The translations under genes were made by a program, and so were the position numbers. 29,808 bases of DNA from a virus. This document shows positions 15,784 to 23,710 of this stretch, piece by piece. Location: IMG/VR virus record IMGVR_UViG_3300033571_006464, positions 1 to 29,808 of that record; one strand, 5' to 3'. Under the pieces are notes generated by a model. The model had not been told where the DNA came from. It saw only the letters and a program-made list of their open reading frames with translations, and did not search any database. Numbering within the stretch: position 1 is the first letter of the stretch; each line of letters begins with the position of its first letter.

Positions 15784-17485
15784 AAATGTTACTTATTCCA
15801 ACTTTCTTGCAGTAGGTAATGTTCCAATATCAATAGATTTAAATTCAAATTCTACTACGTTGATAGTAGGTTCTAATGGAGCAGGTAAAAGTACAATTAT
15901 AGAAGCTATAATTTTTGCTCTGTTTAATAAATCATTTAGAAAAGTAAATAAAAACCAATTAATTAATTCAATCAATGAAAAAGATTGTAAGGTAGAACTT
16001 GATTTTGTAATTGGTTCTAAAGAATATAAAATTATTCGTGGTCTTAAACCAAATATTTTTGAAATCTATATTGATGGAAAACCACTAGACCAACTTGCTG
16101 CAAATTCTGACCAACAAAAATATCTTGAGCAAAATATTTTGAAATTGAATTACAAATCATTTACTCAGATTGTAATTCTTGGTTCTAGTACTTTTGTTCC
16201 ATTCATGCAACTTCCTGCAGCACATCGCAGAGAAATCATTGAAGACCTTTTAGACATTCGTATTTTTTCAACGATGAATGTTATTCTAAAAGATAGAATT
16301 AAAACAAACAATGATAGCATAAAGTCATACGATAATGAGATTGAATTCTTGAAAGAGAAAGTCAAAATGCAAAAGAATCATATTGATTATATTTCAAGTC
16401 AATCTCAAAAAAGTATTGAGGATAAAAAAACTCAAATTCAAGATTACGAAAATCAAATTGAAGACTGTGAGAAAGAATATGATAAAATTTGCACAGATTT
16501 GAGAAATAAAAATCAAGAATTGGCAGACCTTCCTAAAATTAATATAAAAGATTTAGAAAAATATAAAACTAAGTTTCTAACTAAGTTGTCTGATTATGAA
16601 AATAATATAAATTTTTATAGTCAGAATGATACTTGTCCTACATGTCAACAAGAACTAACTACAGAAATTAAAACTAAACACATTAGTAAGTGCAACACTC
16701 AAATTGATAAATTGCAAAAATCTATTGAAGAGGTAGAAACTAAGATAGAAGAATCTCAAAATATAATTAATAAATCTGAAAAAATTCTATCTGAGATTAA
16801 TGAATTTACTGTTCAAATGGCATCCCAAAATTATAAATGTAAAGGTCTTTCAAAATTTATTGATTCGTTGAAAGATGAAATTGATAAAATATCAGAATCA
16901 GATAAGGACATTGCAATAGAAAAACAAAAATTAACTTCTCTTGCTTCTGAGGGATTGACACTCCAGAAAAAATTAGATAAGATGAAACATAATAAAAATC
17001 ATTATGAAGTGGTTTCTAGTTTGTTAAAAGATACTGGGATTAAATCTAAAATTATTAAAAAATATCTTCCAGTAATGAATCAATTGATTAATAAGTATCT
17101 TCAATTAATGGATTTTTATGTCAACTTTAATCTTGATGAAAATTTTGAAGAGACTATAAAATCTAGGTTTAGAGATGATTTTAGTTACTCTTCTTTCTCT
17201 GAGGGAGAAAAAATGAGAATTGATTTAGCTTTAATGTTTACTTGGAGAGCAATTGCAAAATTAAAAAATTCTGCAAACACTAATCTTCTTATTTTGGATG
17301 AAGTATTTGATAGTTCTCTTGATGGGGCAGGCACAGAAGATTTTCTGAGAATTATTCGTGGTGGAATTGATGAAGATACTAATATCTTTGTAATATCACA
17401 TAAAGGAGATTTATTGCATGATAAATTTGATAGAATCCTAAAATTTGAAAAAGTTAAAAACTTTAGTAAAGTAAAGGACATATAA
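15770..17485 (+). CDS. gp46: Recombination endonuclease subunit gp46 (Rad50/SMC-like ATPase)
   Basis: This is the ATPase partner of gp47. The Walker A GSNGAGKS is at 34-41. Long coiled-coil arms (about 170-290 and 293-415) flank a CPTC zinc hook (C289, C292), the dimerising hook of Rad50. The ABC signature FSEGEKMRIDLAL is near 476-488, and Walker B LLILDEVFD has D510/E511, followed by a switch VISHKG. Length 571 against 560 in T4. The start lies inside the preceding gene (14-nt overlap). Complete and without visible defects. Confidence 0.97.
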   Translation: MILFKNVTYSNFLAVGNVPISIDLNSNSTTLIVGSNGAGKSTIIEAIIFALFNKSFRKVNKNQLINSINEKDCKVELDFVIGSKEYKIIRGLKPNIFEIYIDGKPLDQLAANSDQQKYLEQNILKLNYKSFTQIVILGSSTFVPFMQLPAAHRREIIEDLLDIRIFSTMNVILKDRIKTNNDSIKSYDNEIEFLKEKVKMQKNHIDYISSQSQKSIEDKKTQIQDYENQIEDCEKEYDKICTDLRNKNQELADLPKINIKDLEKYKTKFLTKLSDYENNINFYSQNDTCPTCQQELTTEIKTKHISKCNTQIDKLQKSIEEVETKIEESQNIINKSEKILSEINEFTVQMASQNYKCKGLSKFIDSLKDEIDKISESDKDIAIEKQKLTSLASEGLTLQKKLDKMKHNKNHYEVVSSLLKDTGIKSKIIKKYLPVMNQLINKYLQLMDFYVNFNLDENFEETIKSRFRDDFSYSSFSEGEKMRIDLALMFTWRAIAKLKNSANTNLLILDEVFDSSLDGAGTEDFLRIIRGGIDEDTNIFVISHKGDLLHDKFDRILKFEKVKNFSKVKDI

Positions 17486-17498
17486 GTAATCCTTATGG

Positions 17499-17525
17499 AC
17501 CAACCCATTGACTTGGTGGGTTGGT
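17499..17525. repeat. Inverted repeat around the -35 of the VWA-gene promoter
   Basis: ACCAACCCA (17499-17507) and TGGGTTGGT (17517-17525) are perfect complements with a 9-nt spacer that holds the -35 hexamer. One more G-C pair and a G-T pair extend the stem outward. In RNA it is a stable hairpin just past gp46 but lacks a T-run, so it could be an operator, a weak terminator or an mRNA 3'-end stabiliser. Confidence 0.75.
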
Positions 17526-17536
17526 CTTGGTATTAT
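17508..17536 (+). promoter_or_regulatory. Sigma70-like promoter of the zincin/VWA gene
   Basis: TTGACT (17508-17513), 17-nt spacer and TATTAT (17531-17536). Transcription from about 17543 gives a leader of roughly 17 nt, with GAGG (17550-17553) before the ATG at 17560. Confidence 0.75.
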
Positions 17537-17559
17537 ATGGAGAACGAATTGAGGCTCTT

Positions 17560-19725
17560 ATGTCCGACATCCAACAGTCCAAAAGCATTCTTGCAAAACT
17601 TCTGGCAACTGAAAACCTAACAGTAGAACATCGTTCGGTTTCAACCGCAAGTTTTGATACTCATAATCGTATTCTGACTCTTCCTATCTGGGACAAAACA
17701 TCTAATGATGTATATGACCTTCTTGTTGGTCATGAAGTTGGTCATGCTCTCTATACTCCAGATTTGTATGGAAGCGACCTAAATCTTCCTCAGAGTTATC
17801 TGAATATTGTTGAGGATGCTCGTATTGAGAAGCTGATGAAACGAAAGTATCCTGGTCTTGCTCGTGCATTTTATCGTGGATATTCAGAACTGAATGACAA
17901 AGATTTCTTTGAGATTGATTCTATTGATATCAATACTTTAAAATTTATTGATAAAGTAAATCTATATTTTAAACTTGGCAATGTAAATAGTGGAGTATTT
18001 ATTAATTTTACATCAGAAGAACAAGTATTTGTAAACAAAATTGCTAAAGCAGAAACTTTTGAGGATGTAGTAGCTATTGTCAAAGAACTTGTTGAGCATA
18101 CTGAGCAAGAAATGGAACTGCAAATTCAAATATCTCATGGAGATTCTGGAGAATCTGATGAAGAGAATGAGCAAATGGATTCCCAATCAATTGATTCTTC
18201 TGATAGTCAAGTAACTGAAAATCAGAGTCAAAATTCTCCCGACAGTAGTTCTGATAAGAAAGAAGATTCTTCTTCTTCTGATAATGTTCAATCTTCATCT
18301 AACAATTCTGGAAAAGAAGCAGATTTTAATTCCAAGACAGATGATGCTTGGTCTAAAAATCAGAAGCAGCTTGCTTCAATGAATACAAATAATTATATTT
18401 ATTTGTCACCTCCAGAAATTAATGTAGATACCCATATCATTAATTGGAGGGAGTTTGCCGAAGACCTTCCAAATATTTTTAAAGAGATTATTTCCAGTGC
18501 TTCGTATGGGTATAATGGAAAGGAGTATTATCGTAAAATGTTTAATACCGCAGATAGTTCTTATAAAAAATACAAAGAAGAGTGCAAGAAATCAGTCTCA
18601 TATCTAATTAAAGAATTTGAGATGAAAAAGAAAGCAACTGAATATAATCGTTCAGCTACTGCTGCAACTGGTATTCTTGATACCAATAAGATGTATTCAT
18701 ACAAATGGAATGATGACATTTTCAAAAAAGTTACTGTAGTTCCTAAAGGTAAATCTCATGGACTTCTCATGCATGTAGATTGGTCTGGGTCTATGCAAGG
18801 AAATCTTGTTGGCACCATCAAGCAACTATTCAACCTAATTCAATTTTGTAAGAAAGTTCAAATTCCTTTTGAAGTTTATTCTTTTAACGACAAAAATGTA
18901 GCAAAAAATTATGCTCAAATTTCTAGGAGCAAAAAGTTAAAGATTCAAGATAACCAGATTTATATTAGTGATGATTTTCTTCTGGTGAATTTGTTCAGCA
19001 GTAAAATGAATAGTGCTCAACTAGAAAAGCAAATGCAATATGTTTGGAAACTTGCATATGCACTAGACCATCGAGTTTATTTAACTCATCAGTATTCTCA
19101 TTATGATTTGGGAAGCACTCCTCTGAATGAATCTGTATTTGCTTCTATTCCTCTGTTTCATAAATTCAAATCTACTTATAAGGTAGACAAAGTAAATACA
19201 GTATTTCTTACTGATGGAGAATCTAATTCAGTTTCTTACAATCGACCATCACATTCAGGTGCATCCAGGAATATTGTCCATGCTGGATGGAATTCTGCAA
19301 ATGATATTCTTTGTTTTCAGGATAGAAAGAATAAAATTACAATGATGGATATTAATAAGAATGGAAGTATTGGAGTTACATCTTGTTTTGTAGATTATTA
19401 TCGCCAGGTAACTGGTTCAAATGTAGTTGGATTTAGGTTGATTGAATTTTATCAGGCAAAAACTTTCTTGACTCGTTATTTGAAACCTGAGTACTCTTCT
19501 TGGAGTGATGTATCAACTGAATGGTTAAAGACAAAATCATTTACTTCAACCTCACTAGGGTATAACGAACTATATTTTATTCAAATTGATGATGGCATTT
19601 CTACTCAAACTGAAGAAACAGAACCTGCTCCTGTCACTAATGTTGCGGTAGCATTTAAAAAGCAAATGGGTAGGAAAGCGTTCAATAAAATCATCTTATC
19701 TAAATTCATCGAGCAAATCGCTTGA
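17560..19725 (+). CDS. Zincin-motif and von Willebrand A-domain protein, CobT-like
   Basis: This 721-residue protein has three parts. The N-terminal domain has a zinc-protease-type HEVGH at 58-62 (GHEVGHALYTP), followed by YLNIVEDARIEKLMKRKYPG, which could give a downstream Glu ligand. A Ser/Asp/Glu-rich linker spans about 190-255. The C-terminal von Willebrand A domain has a full MIDAS: DWSGS (D407, S409, S411) and FLTDGE (D552). Proteins of this build (CobT, NorD and other VWA partners) work with a MoxR/CobS-type AAA+ ATPase, and such a gene follows directly. The start at 17560 is chosen because an upstream in-frame start lies inside the promoter. Whether it cleaves peptides, inserts a metal or remodels a target is not shown by the sequence. 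Confidence 0.88.
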   Translation: MSDIQQSKSILAKLLATENLTVEHRSVSTASFDTHNRILTLPIWDKTSNDVYDLLVGHEVGHALYTPDLYGSDLNLPQSYLNIVEDARIEKLMKRKYPGLARAFYRGYSELNDKDFFEIDSIDINTLKFIDKVNLYFKLGNVNSGVFINFTSEEQVFVNKIAKAETFEDVVAIVKELVEHTEQEMELQIQISHGDSGESDEENEQMDSQSIDSSDSQVTENQSQNSPDSSSDKKEDSSSSDNVQSSSNNSGKEADFNSKTDDAWSKNQKQLASMNTNNYIYLSPPEINVDTHIINWREFAEDLPNIFKEIISSASYGYNGKEYYRKMFNTADSSYKKYKEECKKSVSYLIKEFEMKKKATEYNRSATAATGILDTNKMYSYKWNDDIFKKVTVVPKGKSHGLLMHVDWSGSMQGNLVGTIKQLFNLIQFCKKVQIPFEVYSFNDKNVAKNYAQISRSKKLKIQDNQIYISDDFLLVNLFSSKMNSAQLEKQMQYVWKLAYALDHRVYLTHQYSHYDLGSTPLNESVFASIPLFHKFKSTYKVDKVNTVFLTDGESNSVSYNRPSHSGASRNIVHAGWNSANDILCFQDRKNKITMMDINKNGSIGVTSCFVDYYRQVTGSNVVGFRLIEFYQAKTFLTRYLKPEYSSWSDVSTEWLKTKSFTSTSLGYNELYFIQIDDGISTQTEETEPAPVTNVAVAFKKQMGRKAFNKIILSKFIEQIA

Positions 19726-19750
19726 CTTCCACCCCTCTTTCCCCTATACT
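19722..19750 (+). promoter_or_regulatory. Sigma70-like promoter of cobS
   Basis: TTGACT (19722-19727), 17-nt spacer and TATACT (19745-19750). The -35 hexamer contains the stop codon of the VWA gene (TGA 19723-19725). Transcription should begin near 19757, and GAGG (19766-19769) precedes the ATG at 19779. Confidence 0.8.
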
Positions 19751-19778
19751 ACTTTCATACCAAACGAGGTACTTAATT

Positions 19779-20882
19779 ATGACTGACCAACTGATTGAAA
19801 ATCTTTCCGCTCTTTACGGTGAAACTGTTACTCGTCAACAACTAATTGAATATGCTGCAAATTCAAATACTTCTCTTGCAGTAATTTGCAAAACTCTAGA
19901 GCCAAATAAAACTGGTCGTGGAGTTTGGAATTTGACTGTAGCCGAAAAACTTGAAATTAATTTTAATACTATGACTGCATCTCCTGCATCTCCTGCAATC
20001 AGCTTCGTCCCCCAAAAAGACAAGAATTACGTCTCGTTTGGTAACTTCAGTGATGTAAAGCGAATTGTTAAGTCTGGGATGTTCTATCCTGTTTTTATTA
20101 CTGGTTTGTCTGGTAATGGTAAAACCGTAAGTGTCGAGCAGGCTTGTGCTCATCTGAAGCGTGAACTTATTCGTGTCAATATCACTATTGAAACCGATGA
20201 GGATGACCTTTTGGGTGGCTTTCGACTTGTTGATGGAGAAACTGTATGGCATGATGGTCCAGTAGTAAATGCACTGAAGCGTGGTGCTGTTCTGCTGCTT
20301 GACGAGATTGACCTTGCTTCCAACAAGATTATGTGTCTACAGTCTGTCTTGGAAGGTAAAGGTGTTTTCCTCAAGAAAATCAATCAGTACGTAACTCCTA
20401 CTTCTGGATTCAATGTAATTGCTACTGCTAACACCAAAGGTAAGGGTTCTGATGATGGTCGCTTCATCGGCACCAACGTGATGAACGAAGCTTTCCTTGA
20501 GCGTTTCCCCATTACTTTTGAGCAACCATATCCTTCGATGGCAACTGAGAAAAAGATTCTCATGAATCTAATGAATACCTTTGAGGTTATCGACGAGGAG
20601 TTTGTAGACAAGCTAATTGTCTGGGCAGATACTATTCGTAAGACCTTCTATGATGGGGGTGTAGATGAAATCATTACCACTCGCCGTCTTGTTCACATCA
20701 TTCAATCATTTGCGATTTTCAAGAACCGCAAGAAAGCTATCAATGTTTGTATCAATCGTTTTGATGATGATACCAAGAGTTCTTTCCTAGACCTCTACAA
20801 GAATATTGATGCTTCTGCTCTAGACACCAATGAGGAAAGTGTGGTAGAAACTAATGAAGAAACACTTGACAGTTCTATCTGA
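19779..20882 (+). CDS. cobS: CobS-like MoxR-family AAA+ ATPase
   Basis: This 367-residue AAA+ protein is of the type annotated as cobaltochelatase subunit CobS in cyanomyoviruses. The N-terminal about 60 residues are helical (LSALYGETVTRQQLIEYAA). The ATPase has Walker A GLSGNGKT (109-116), a pre-Walker B loop with DDLLGGFRL, Walker B LLLDEID (D175/E176), sensor 1 FNVIATANT, and an arginine-containing ERFPITFEQP segment. The start at 19779 has a proper ribosome-binding site; an in-frame TTG at 19722 is the promoter -35. CobS normally works with a VWA partner (CobT) and the large chelatase CobN; the VWA partner is next door, CobN is not in this window. Its substrate is therefore unproven. Confidence 0.93.
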   Translation: MTDQLIENLSALYGETVTRQQLIEYAANSNTSLAVICKTLEPNKTGRGVWNLTVAEKLEINFNTMTASPASPAISFVPQKDKNYVSFGNFSDVKRIVKSGMFYPVFITGLSGNGKTVSVEQACAHLKRELIRVNITIETDEDDLLGGFRLVDGETVWHDGPVVNALKRGAVLLLDEIDLASNKIMCLQSVLEGKGVFLKKINQYVTPTSGFNVIATANTKGKGSDDGRFIGTNVMNEAFLERFPITFEQPYPSMATEKKILMNLMNTFEVIDEEFVDKLIVWADTIRKTFYDGGVDEIITTRRLVHIIQSFAIFKNRKKAINVCINRFDDDTKSSFLDLYKNIDASALDTNEESVVETNEETLDSSI

Positions 20883-20894
20883 TTGATGTATACT
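20866..20894 (+). promoter_or_regulatory. Near-consensus sigma70 promoter inside the end of cobS
   Basis: TTGACA (20866-20871), exactly 17 nt, and TATACT (20889-20894): the best sigma70 match in the window. The -35 lies in cobS codons and the -10 just after its stop. The predicted start of transcription (about 20901) falls inside the left arm of the terminator hairpin that follows. Confidence 0.85.
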
Positions 20895-20896
20895 AA

Positions 20897-20920
20897 GGGG
20901 AGTTCTTCTCCCCATTTTTT
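20897..20920 (+). terminator. Rho-independent terminator of cobS overlapping the next transcription start
   Basis: GGGGAG (20897-20902) pairs with CTCCCC (20908-20913) around TTCTT, followed by A and six T, then more A/T. It should stop transcripts from cobS, while a transcript begun at about 20901 lacks most of the left arm and escapes. Confidence 0.85.
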
Positions 20921-20942
20921 TATTTTATTGGAGATTTTAATT

Positions 20943-21257
20943 ATGCAATGGAAGTACAATGAAGAAAAAATTCTTAAAGATATTGAGGATTATGTCGTAA
21001 GTACTTATGGGAGTCATTATTGTGGTCATGATGATGACTATCGTGATGTTCAGACTATTGACCTAATGGCAGCAAAGGGATTAGCACAAGATTTCTGTCA
21101 GGCTAATATTTTAAAATATGGAAGCCGTTATGGGGATAAAGACGGTCATAACAAGCGAGACCTAATGAAAGTGATTCATTATGCTATGCTCCTACTTCAC
21201 TTCGATAAACACTATTCACGAACAAACAACGGTCTTCAGGAGTTCAAATCAGTATGA
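20943..21257 (+). CDS. DUF3310-like small protein
   Basis: This 104-residue protein contains DFCQANILKYGSRYGDKDGHNKRDLMKVIHYAMLLLHF. That matches the pattern of DUF3310, a small helical family common in phages (GN-x-x-KY-x-x-R followed by D-L-x-K-x-x-x-Y) and sometimes labelled a nucleotide-related protein. True function is unknown. The start at 20943 has GGAG (20930-20933) 9 nt upstream; an in-frame ATG at 20883 would lie in the promoter spacer and is rejected. It leads the gp45-gp44-gp62-regA operon and overlaps gp45 by 4 nt, so it is made together with the clamp genes. Confidence 0.82.
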   Translation: MQWKYNEEKILKDIEDYVVSTYGSHYCGHDDDYRDVQTIDLMAAKGLAQDFCQANILKYGSRYGDKDGHNKRDLMKVIHYAMLLLHFDKHYSRTNNGLQEFKSV

Positions 21258-21919
21258 AAATTTCAGATAAAACTAAAAACATTCTAGAAAATTTTTCAGC
21301 AATTAATTCTTCTATTGTTGTAAAAAAAGGAAACCTAATTCAGACTGTTTCTCCACAAAAAAATATTAAAGCTACTTATGAGTGTGATGAAACATTTGAT
21401 TCGGATTTTGCTTTCTATGATTTGCTAGAGTTTCTTCGTGGTCTTACTATTTTGAAAAATCCAGATTTTGATTTTTCAAATGATAAGTATGTAATTATTA
21501 GTAGCGGAAATTCTAAGGTAAAGTATTACTATTGCGACCCATCTCTAATTACTACTAGTGATAAACAGCTCCCAGACCTTCAGACTGATGTAGAATTTCA
21601 GTTGTCTGATGACGTTCTCAATTCTCTTCTAAAAGCATCGAAGGTGTATCAATTAAATGATATGTCTTTAGTTGGAGATGGAAACGAAATGATGCTAGTA
21701 GTATCTGATAGAGAAGATGTAACTTCCCATAGCTTCTCGGTTGGAGTTGGGAAGACTAATCGAAAGTTTACTGTAAATTTTAAGGTAGAAAATCTTAAAA
21801 TTGTTCCAGATTCATATACAGTTAAGATTACATTTCCCAATATTTCTACCTTTATAAGTTCTACGCATAATCTAACTTATCTAATTGCTTTAGAACCAGA
21901 TTCCGATATTGAGGATTGA
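21254..21919 (+). CDS. gp45: DNA polymerase sliding clamp gp45
   Basis: The trimeric clamp tethers gp43 and, in T4, also activates late transcription through gp55 and gp33. Length 221 against 228 in T4. The opening KISDKTKNILENFSAINSSIVVKKGNLIQTVSP and the strand EFQLSDDVLNSLLKASKVYQLNDM are typical of the T4-type clamp. The C-terminus is IALEPDSDIED. The start overlaps the upstream stop (ATGA), and the stop is 5 nt before gp44. Firm by sequence style and by its place beside the clamp loader. Confidence 0.95.
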   Translation: MKISDKTKNILENFSAINSSIVVKKGNLIQTVSPQKNIKATYECDETFDSDFAFYDLLEFLRGLTILKNPDFDFSNDKYVIISSGNSKVKYYYCDPSLITTSDKQLPDLQTDVEFQLSDDVLNSLLKASKVYQLNDMSLVGDGNEMMLVVSDREDVTSHSFSVGVGKTNRKFTVNFKVENLKIVPDSYTVKITFPNISTFISSTHNLTYLIALEPDSDIED

Positions 21920-21924
21920 TTTTT

Positions 21925-22872
21925 ATGTCTCGTAATGATTTTTTGTGGGTTGAGTCTTACCGACCAACAACAATACAGGATTGTATTCTTCCTTTGGATA
22001 TTAAAAAATCTTTTGAAGATTTTGTTGCCAAAGGAGATATTCCAAACATGTTATTCTCTGGTCCTCCTGGTATCGGGAAGACCACAGTTGCTAAAGCATT
22101 GTGTAATGAATTAGGAGTAGATTCATATGTTATCAACGGCTCAGATGAAGGAAGGTTTCTCGACACGGTTCGGAACAAAGCAAAAAACTTTGCATCGACC
22201 GTATCATTGGAAACAAATGGTAAACCAAAGGTCATCATTATTGATGAGGCTGACAACACAACCAGCGATGTACAACTCTTACTTCGGGCGAACATTGAGA
22301 CGTTTCATCGCAACTGTAGGTTTATCTTCACCTGCAATTACAAAAACAAAATCATCGAACCACTACACTCAAGATGTGCAGTCTTCGATTTCTCTATCCA
22401 AGGAAAGAGCAAACCACTCGTCGCTTCCCAATTCTTTGACAGAGTACGGGAAATCTTGGCTAAGGAGGGTGTTACCTATGATGAAAAGGTAATTGCAGAA
22501 GTAATCAATACTTTCTTTCCAGATTGGCGAAGAATCCTAAATGAACTTCAAAGATATTCTGTTGGAGGAAGTATAGATAGTGGAATCCTAGCAAGTTTTT
22601 CTGATATCAATATGAAGAACTTAATGGGGTACATGAAAGAAAAAGATTTTTCAAATGTTCGTAAATGGGTAGTTGAGAATTTGGATAATGATGTGAATAG
22701 ACTTATTCGCATGGTTTATGAAAAACTTTATGTTACTTTAAAGCCACAATTTATTCCTCAAGCGGTAATAATCTTGGCAAACTATCAATCAAAAGTTCCT
22801 TTTGTTGCAGACCAAGAAATTAATTTATTGGCTTGTTTCACCGAACTAATGCACGATTGTCAATTTAAATAA
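21925..22872 (+). CDS. gp44: Clamp loader large subunit gp44
   Basis: This AAA+ ATPase (four copies with one gp62) opens and loads the gp45 clamp. Walker A is GPPGIGKTT (46-54), Walker B IIIDEAD (D107-E108-A109-D110), and the SRC motif (LHSRCAVF) carries the arginine finger. It starts MSRNDFLWVESYRP, the usual opening, and 315 residues match T4 (319). An in-frame TTG 9 nt upstream overlaps the gp45 stop and is not preferred; GAGG (21911-21914) fits the ATG at 21925. The stretch 22120-22470 looks richer in GC and C-ending codons than the flanks. Confidence 0.96.
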   Translation: MSRNDFLWVESYRPTTIQDCILPLDIKKSFEDFVAKGDIPNMLFSGPPGIGKTTVAKALCNELGVDSYVINGSDEGRFLDTVRNKAKNFASTVSLETNGKPKVIIIDEADNTTSDVQLLLRANIETFHRNCRFIFTCNYKNKIIEPLHSRCAVFDFSIQGKSKPLVASQFFDRVREILAKEGVTYDEKVIAEVINTFFPDWRRILNELQRYSVGGSIDSGILASFSDINMKNLMGYMKEKDFSNVRKWVVENLDNDVNRLIRMVYEKLYVTLKPQFIPQAVIILANYQSKVPFVADQEINLLACFTELMHDCQFK

Positions 22873-22873
22873 T

Positions 22874-23257
22874 ATGTACGAATTAAAAGATTATCTAAAT
22901 TCTATAAATCAAACCAAAAATAATTTAATGGATGGCGATGTAGAATATGAACGTAAATATAATTCATATGTAATAAACAAATGTTTGTCTGGGTTTTCCG
23001 ACACAATCTTGTTTGCTAATGAAATGAACTATTTCTGGCAACTTGACAAGAAGCTACAATATGATTTTTATATAAATATTATCAGACCAAAGAAAAGGTT
23101 CTCTCCTTGGTTAAAAAAGCAGAATGATAATTCATTAGAACTTATCAAACAATATTATGGATATAACGATGATAAAGCAAAATCTGCATTAAAAATACTT
23201 ACTAGAGAACAACTTGAATTTATTAAATCTAAAATGAATCGTGGAGGAAAACAATGA
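22874..23257 (+). CDS. gp62: Clamp loader small subunit gp62
   Basis: This is the non-ATPase subunit of the gp44/62 loader. At 127 residues it is much shorter than T4 gp62 (187), which is usual in cyanomyoviruses as I recall. The sequence is helical and basic (NKCLSGFSDTILFANEMNYFWQLDKKLQYDFYINIIRPKKRFSPW, then a C-terminal EQLEFIKSKM). It starts 1 nt after gp44 and overlaps regA by 4 nt. The call depends mostly on the invariant gp45-gp44-gp62-regA order. Confidence 0.88.
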   Translation: MYELKDYLNSINQTKNNLMDGDVEYERKYNSYVINKCLSGFSDTILFANEMNYFWQLDKKLQYDFYINIIRPKKRFSPWLKKQNDNSLELIKQYYGYNDDKAKSALKILTREQLEFIKSKMNRGGKQ

Positions 23258-23679
23258 ATACTAGTGACACTGAAGTAGCTTGGTCTCCTGACCAGATGGT
23301 TGAAGTGATTTTAAATGAACCAGATGACTTTCTAAAAGTTAGAGAAACTCTTACTCGTATTGGCGTAGCATCACGCAAAGAAAAAAAGCTATATCAATCT
23401 TGTCATATTTTACATAAGCAAGGTAGATATTATATTGTACATTTTAAAGAGTTATTTGCTCTCGATGGAAAACGAGCAAATTTATTCCAGAACGATGTAC
23501 AAAGAAAAAATAGAATTGCTCAACTTCTTCAAGATTGGGGCCTAGTCAAAATTGTTACTCAAGAACAAGTAGCAGACTCAGCTCCACTAAGTCAAATTAA
23601 AGTTCTTTCTTTTAAAGATAAGAATGATTGGACATTAGAATCCAAATACAATATCGGTAAGAAAAAACAACCAGAATAA
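23254..23679 (+). CDS. regA: Translational repressor RegA
   Basis: RegA binds early mRNAs near their start codons and blocks ribosomes. The core DDFLKVRETLTRIGVASRKEKKLYQSCHILHKQGRYYIVHFKELFALDG is very close to T4 RegA, and the C-terminus (IKVLSFKDKNDWTLESKYNIGKK) also matches. Length is 141 against 122: the N-terminus has an extra 14 residues before the MVEVILNEP that lines up with the T4 start. The upstream ATG is preferred because GGAGG (23243-23247) is perfectly spaced 6 nt before it and it forms the ATGA overlap with gp62. The gene ends at a strong bidirectional terminator. Confidence 0.97.
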   Translation: MNTSDTEVAWSPDQMVEVILNEPDDFLKVRETLTRIGVASRKEKKLYQSCHILHKQGRYYIVHFKELFALDGKRANLFQNDVQRKNRIAQLLQDWGLVKIVTQEQVADSAPLSQIKVLSFKDKNDWTLESKYNIGKKKQPE

Positions 23680-23681
23680 AA

Positions 23682-23710
23682 AAAGGGGGTCTAAGACCCC
23701 CTTTCTTTTT
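23682..23710. terminator. Bidirectional rho-independent terminator between convergent operons
   Basis: AAAGGGGGTC (23682-23691) pairs with GACCCCCTTT (23695-23704) around TAA. T-rich tracts follow on both strands, so it can end the regA operon on the plus strand and the small-gene operon on the minus strand. Confidence 0.93.

Noticed and set aside
17185-17508. Minus-strand frame of 107 codons opposite the end of gp46
   Set aside because: It mirrors the conserved Walker B and signature region of gp46, has no ribosome-binding site or promoter, and shows no family resemblance.
19896-20252. Minus-strand frame of 118 codons opposite cobS
   Set aside because: Lies fully inside the conserved ATPase gene with no initiation signals; composition is that of an antisense shadow.
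19779-20882. Reading cobS as proof of phage-aided cobalamin synthesis
   Set aside because: The sequence shows a MoxR-type ATPase with a VWA partner, but no large chelatase subunit in this window; the pathway assignment is not supported by what is visible.
22127-22492. Plus-strand frame of 121 codons within gp44
   Set aside because: Frame-shifted shadow of the conserved AAA+ domain; probably long only because this patch is richer in GC.
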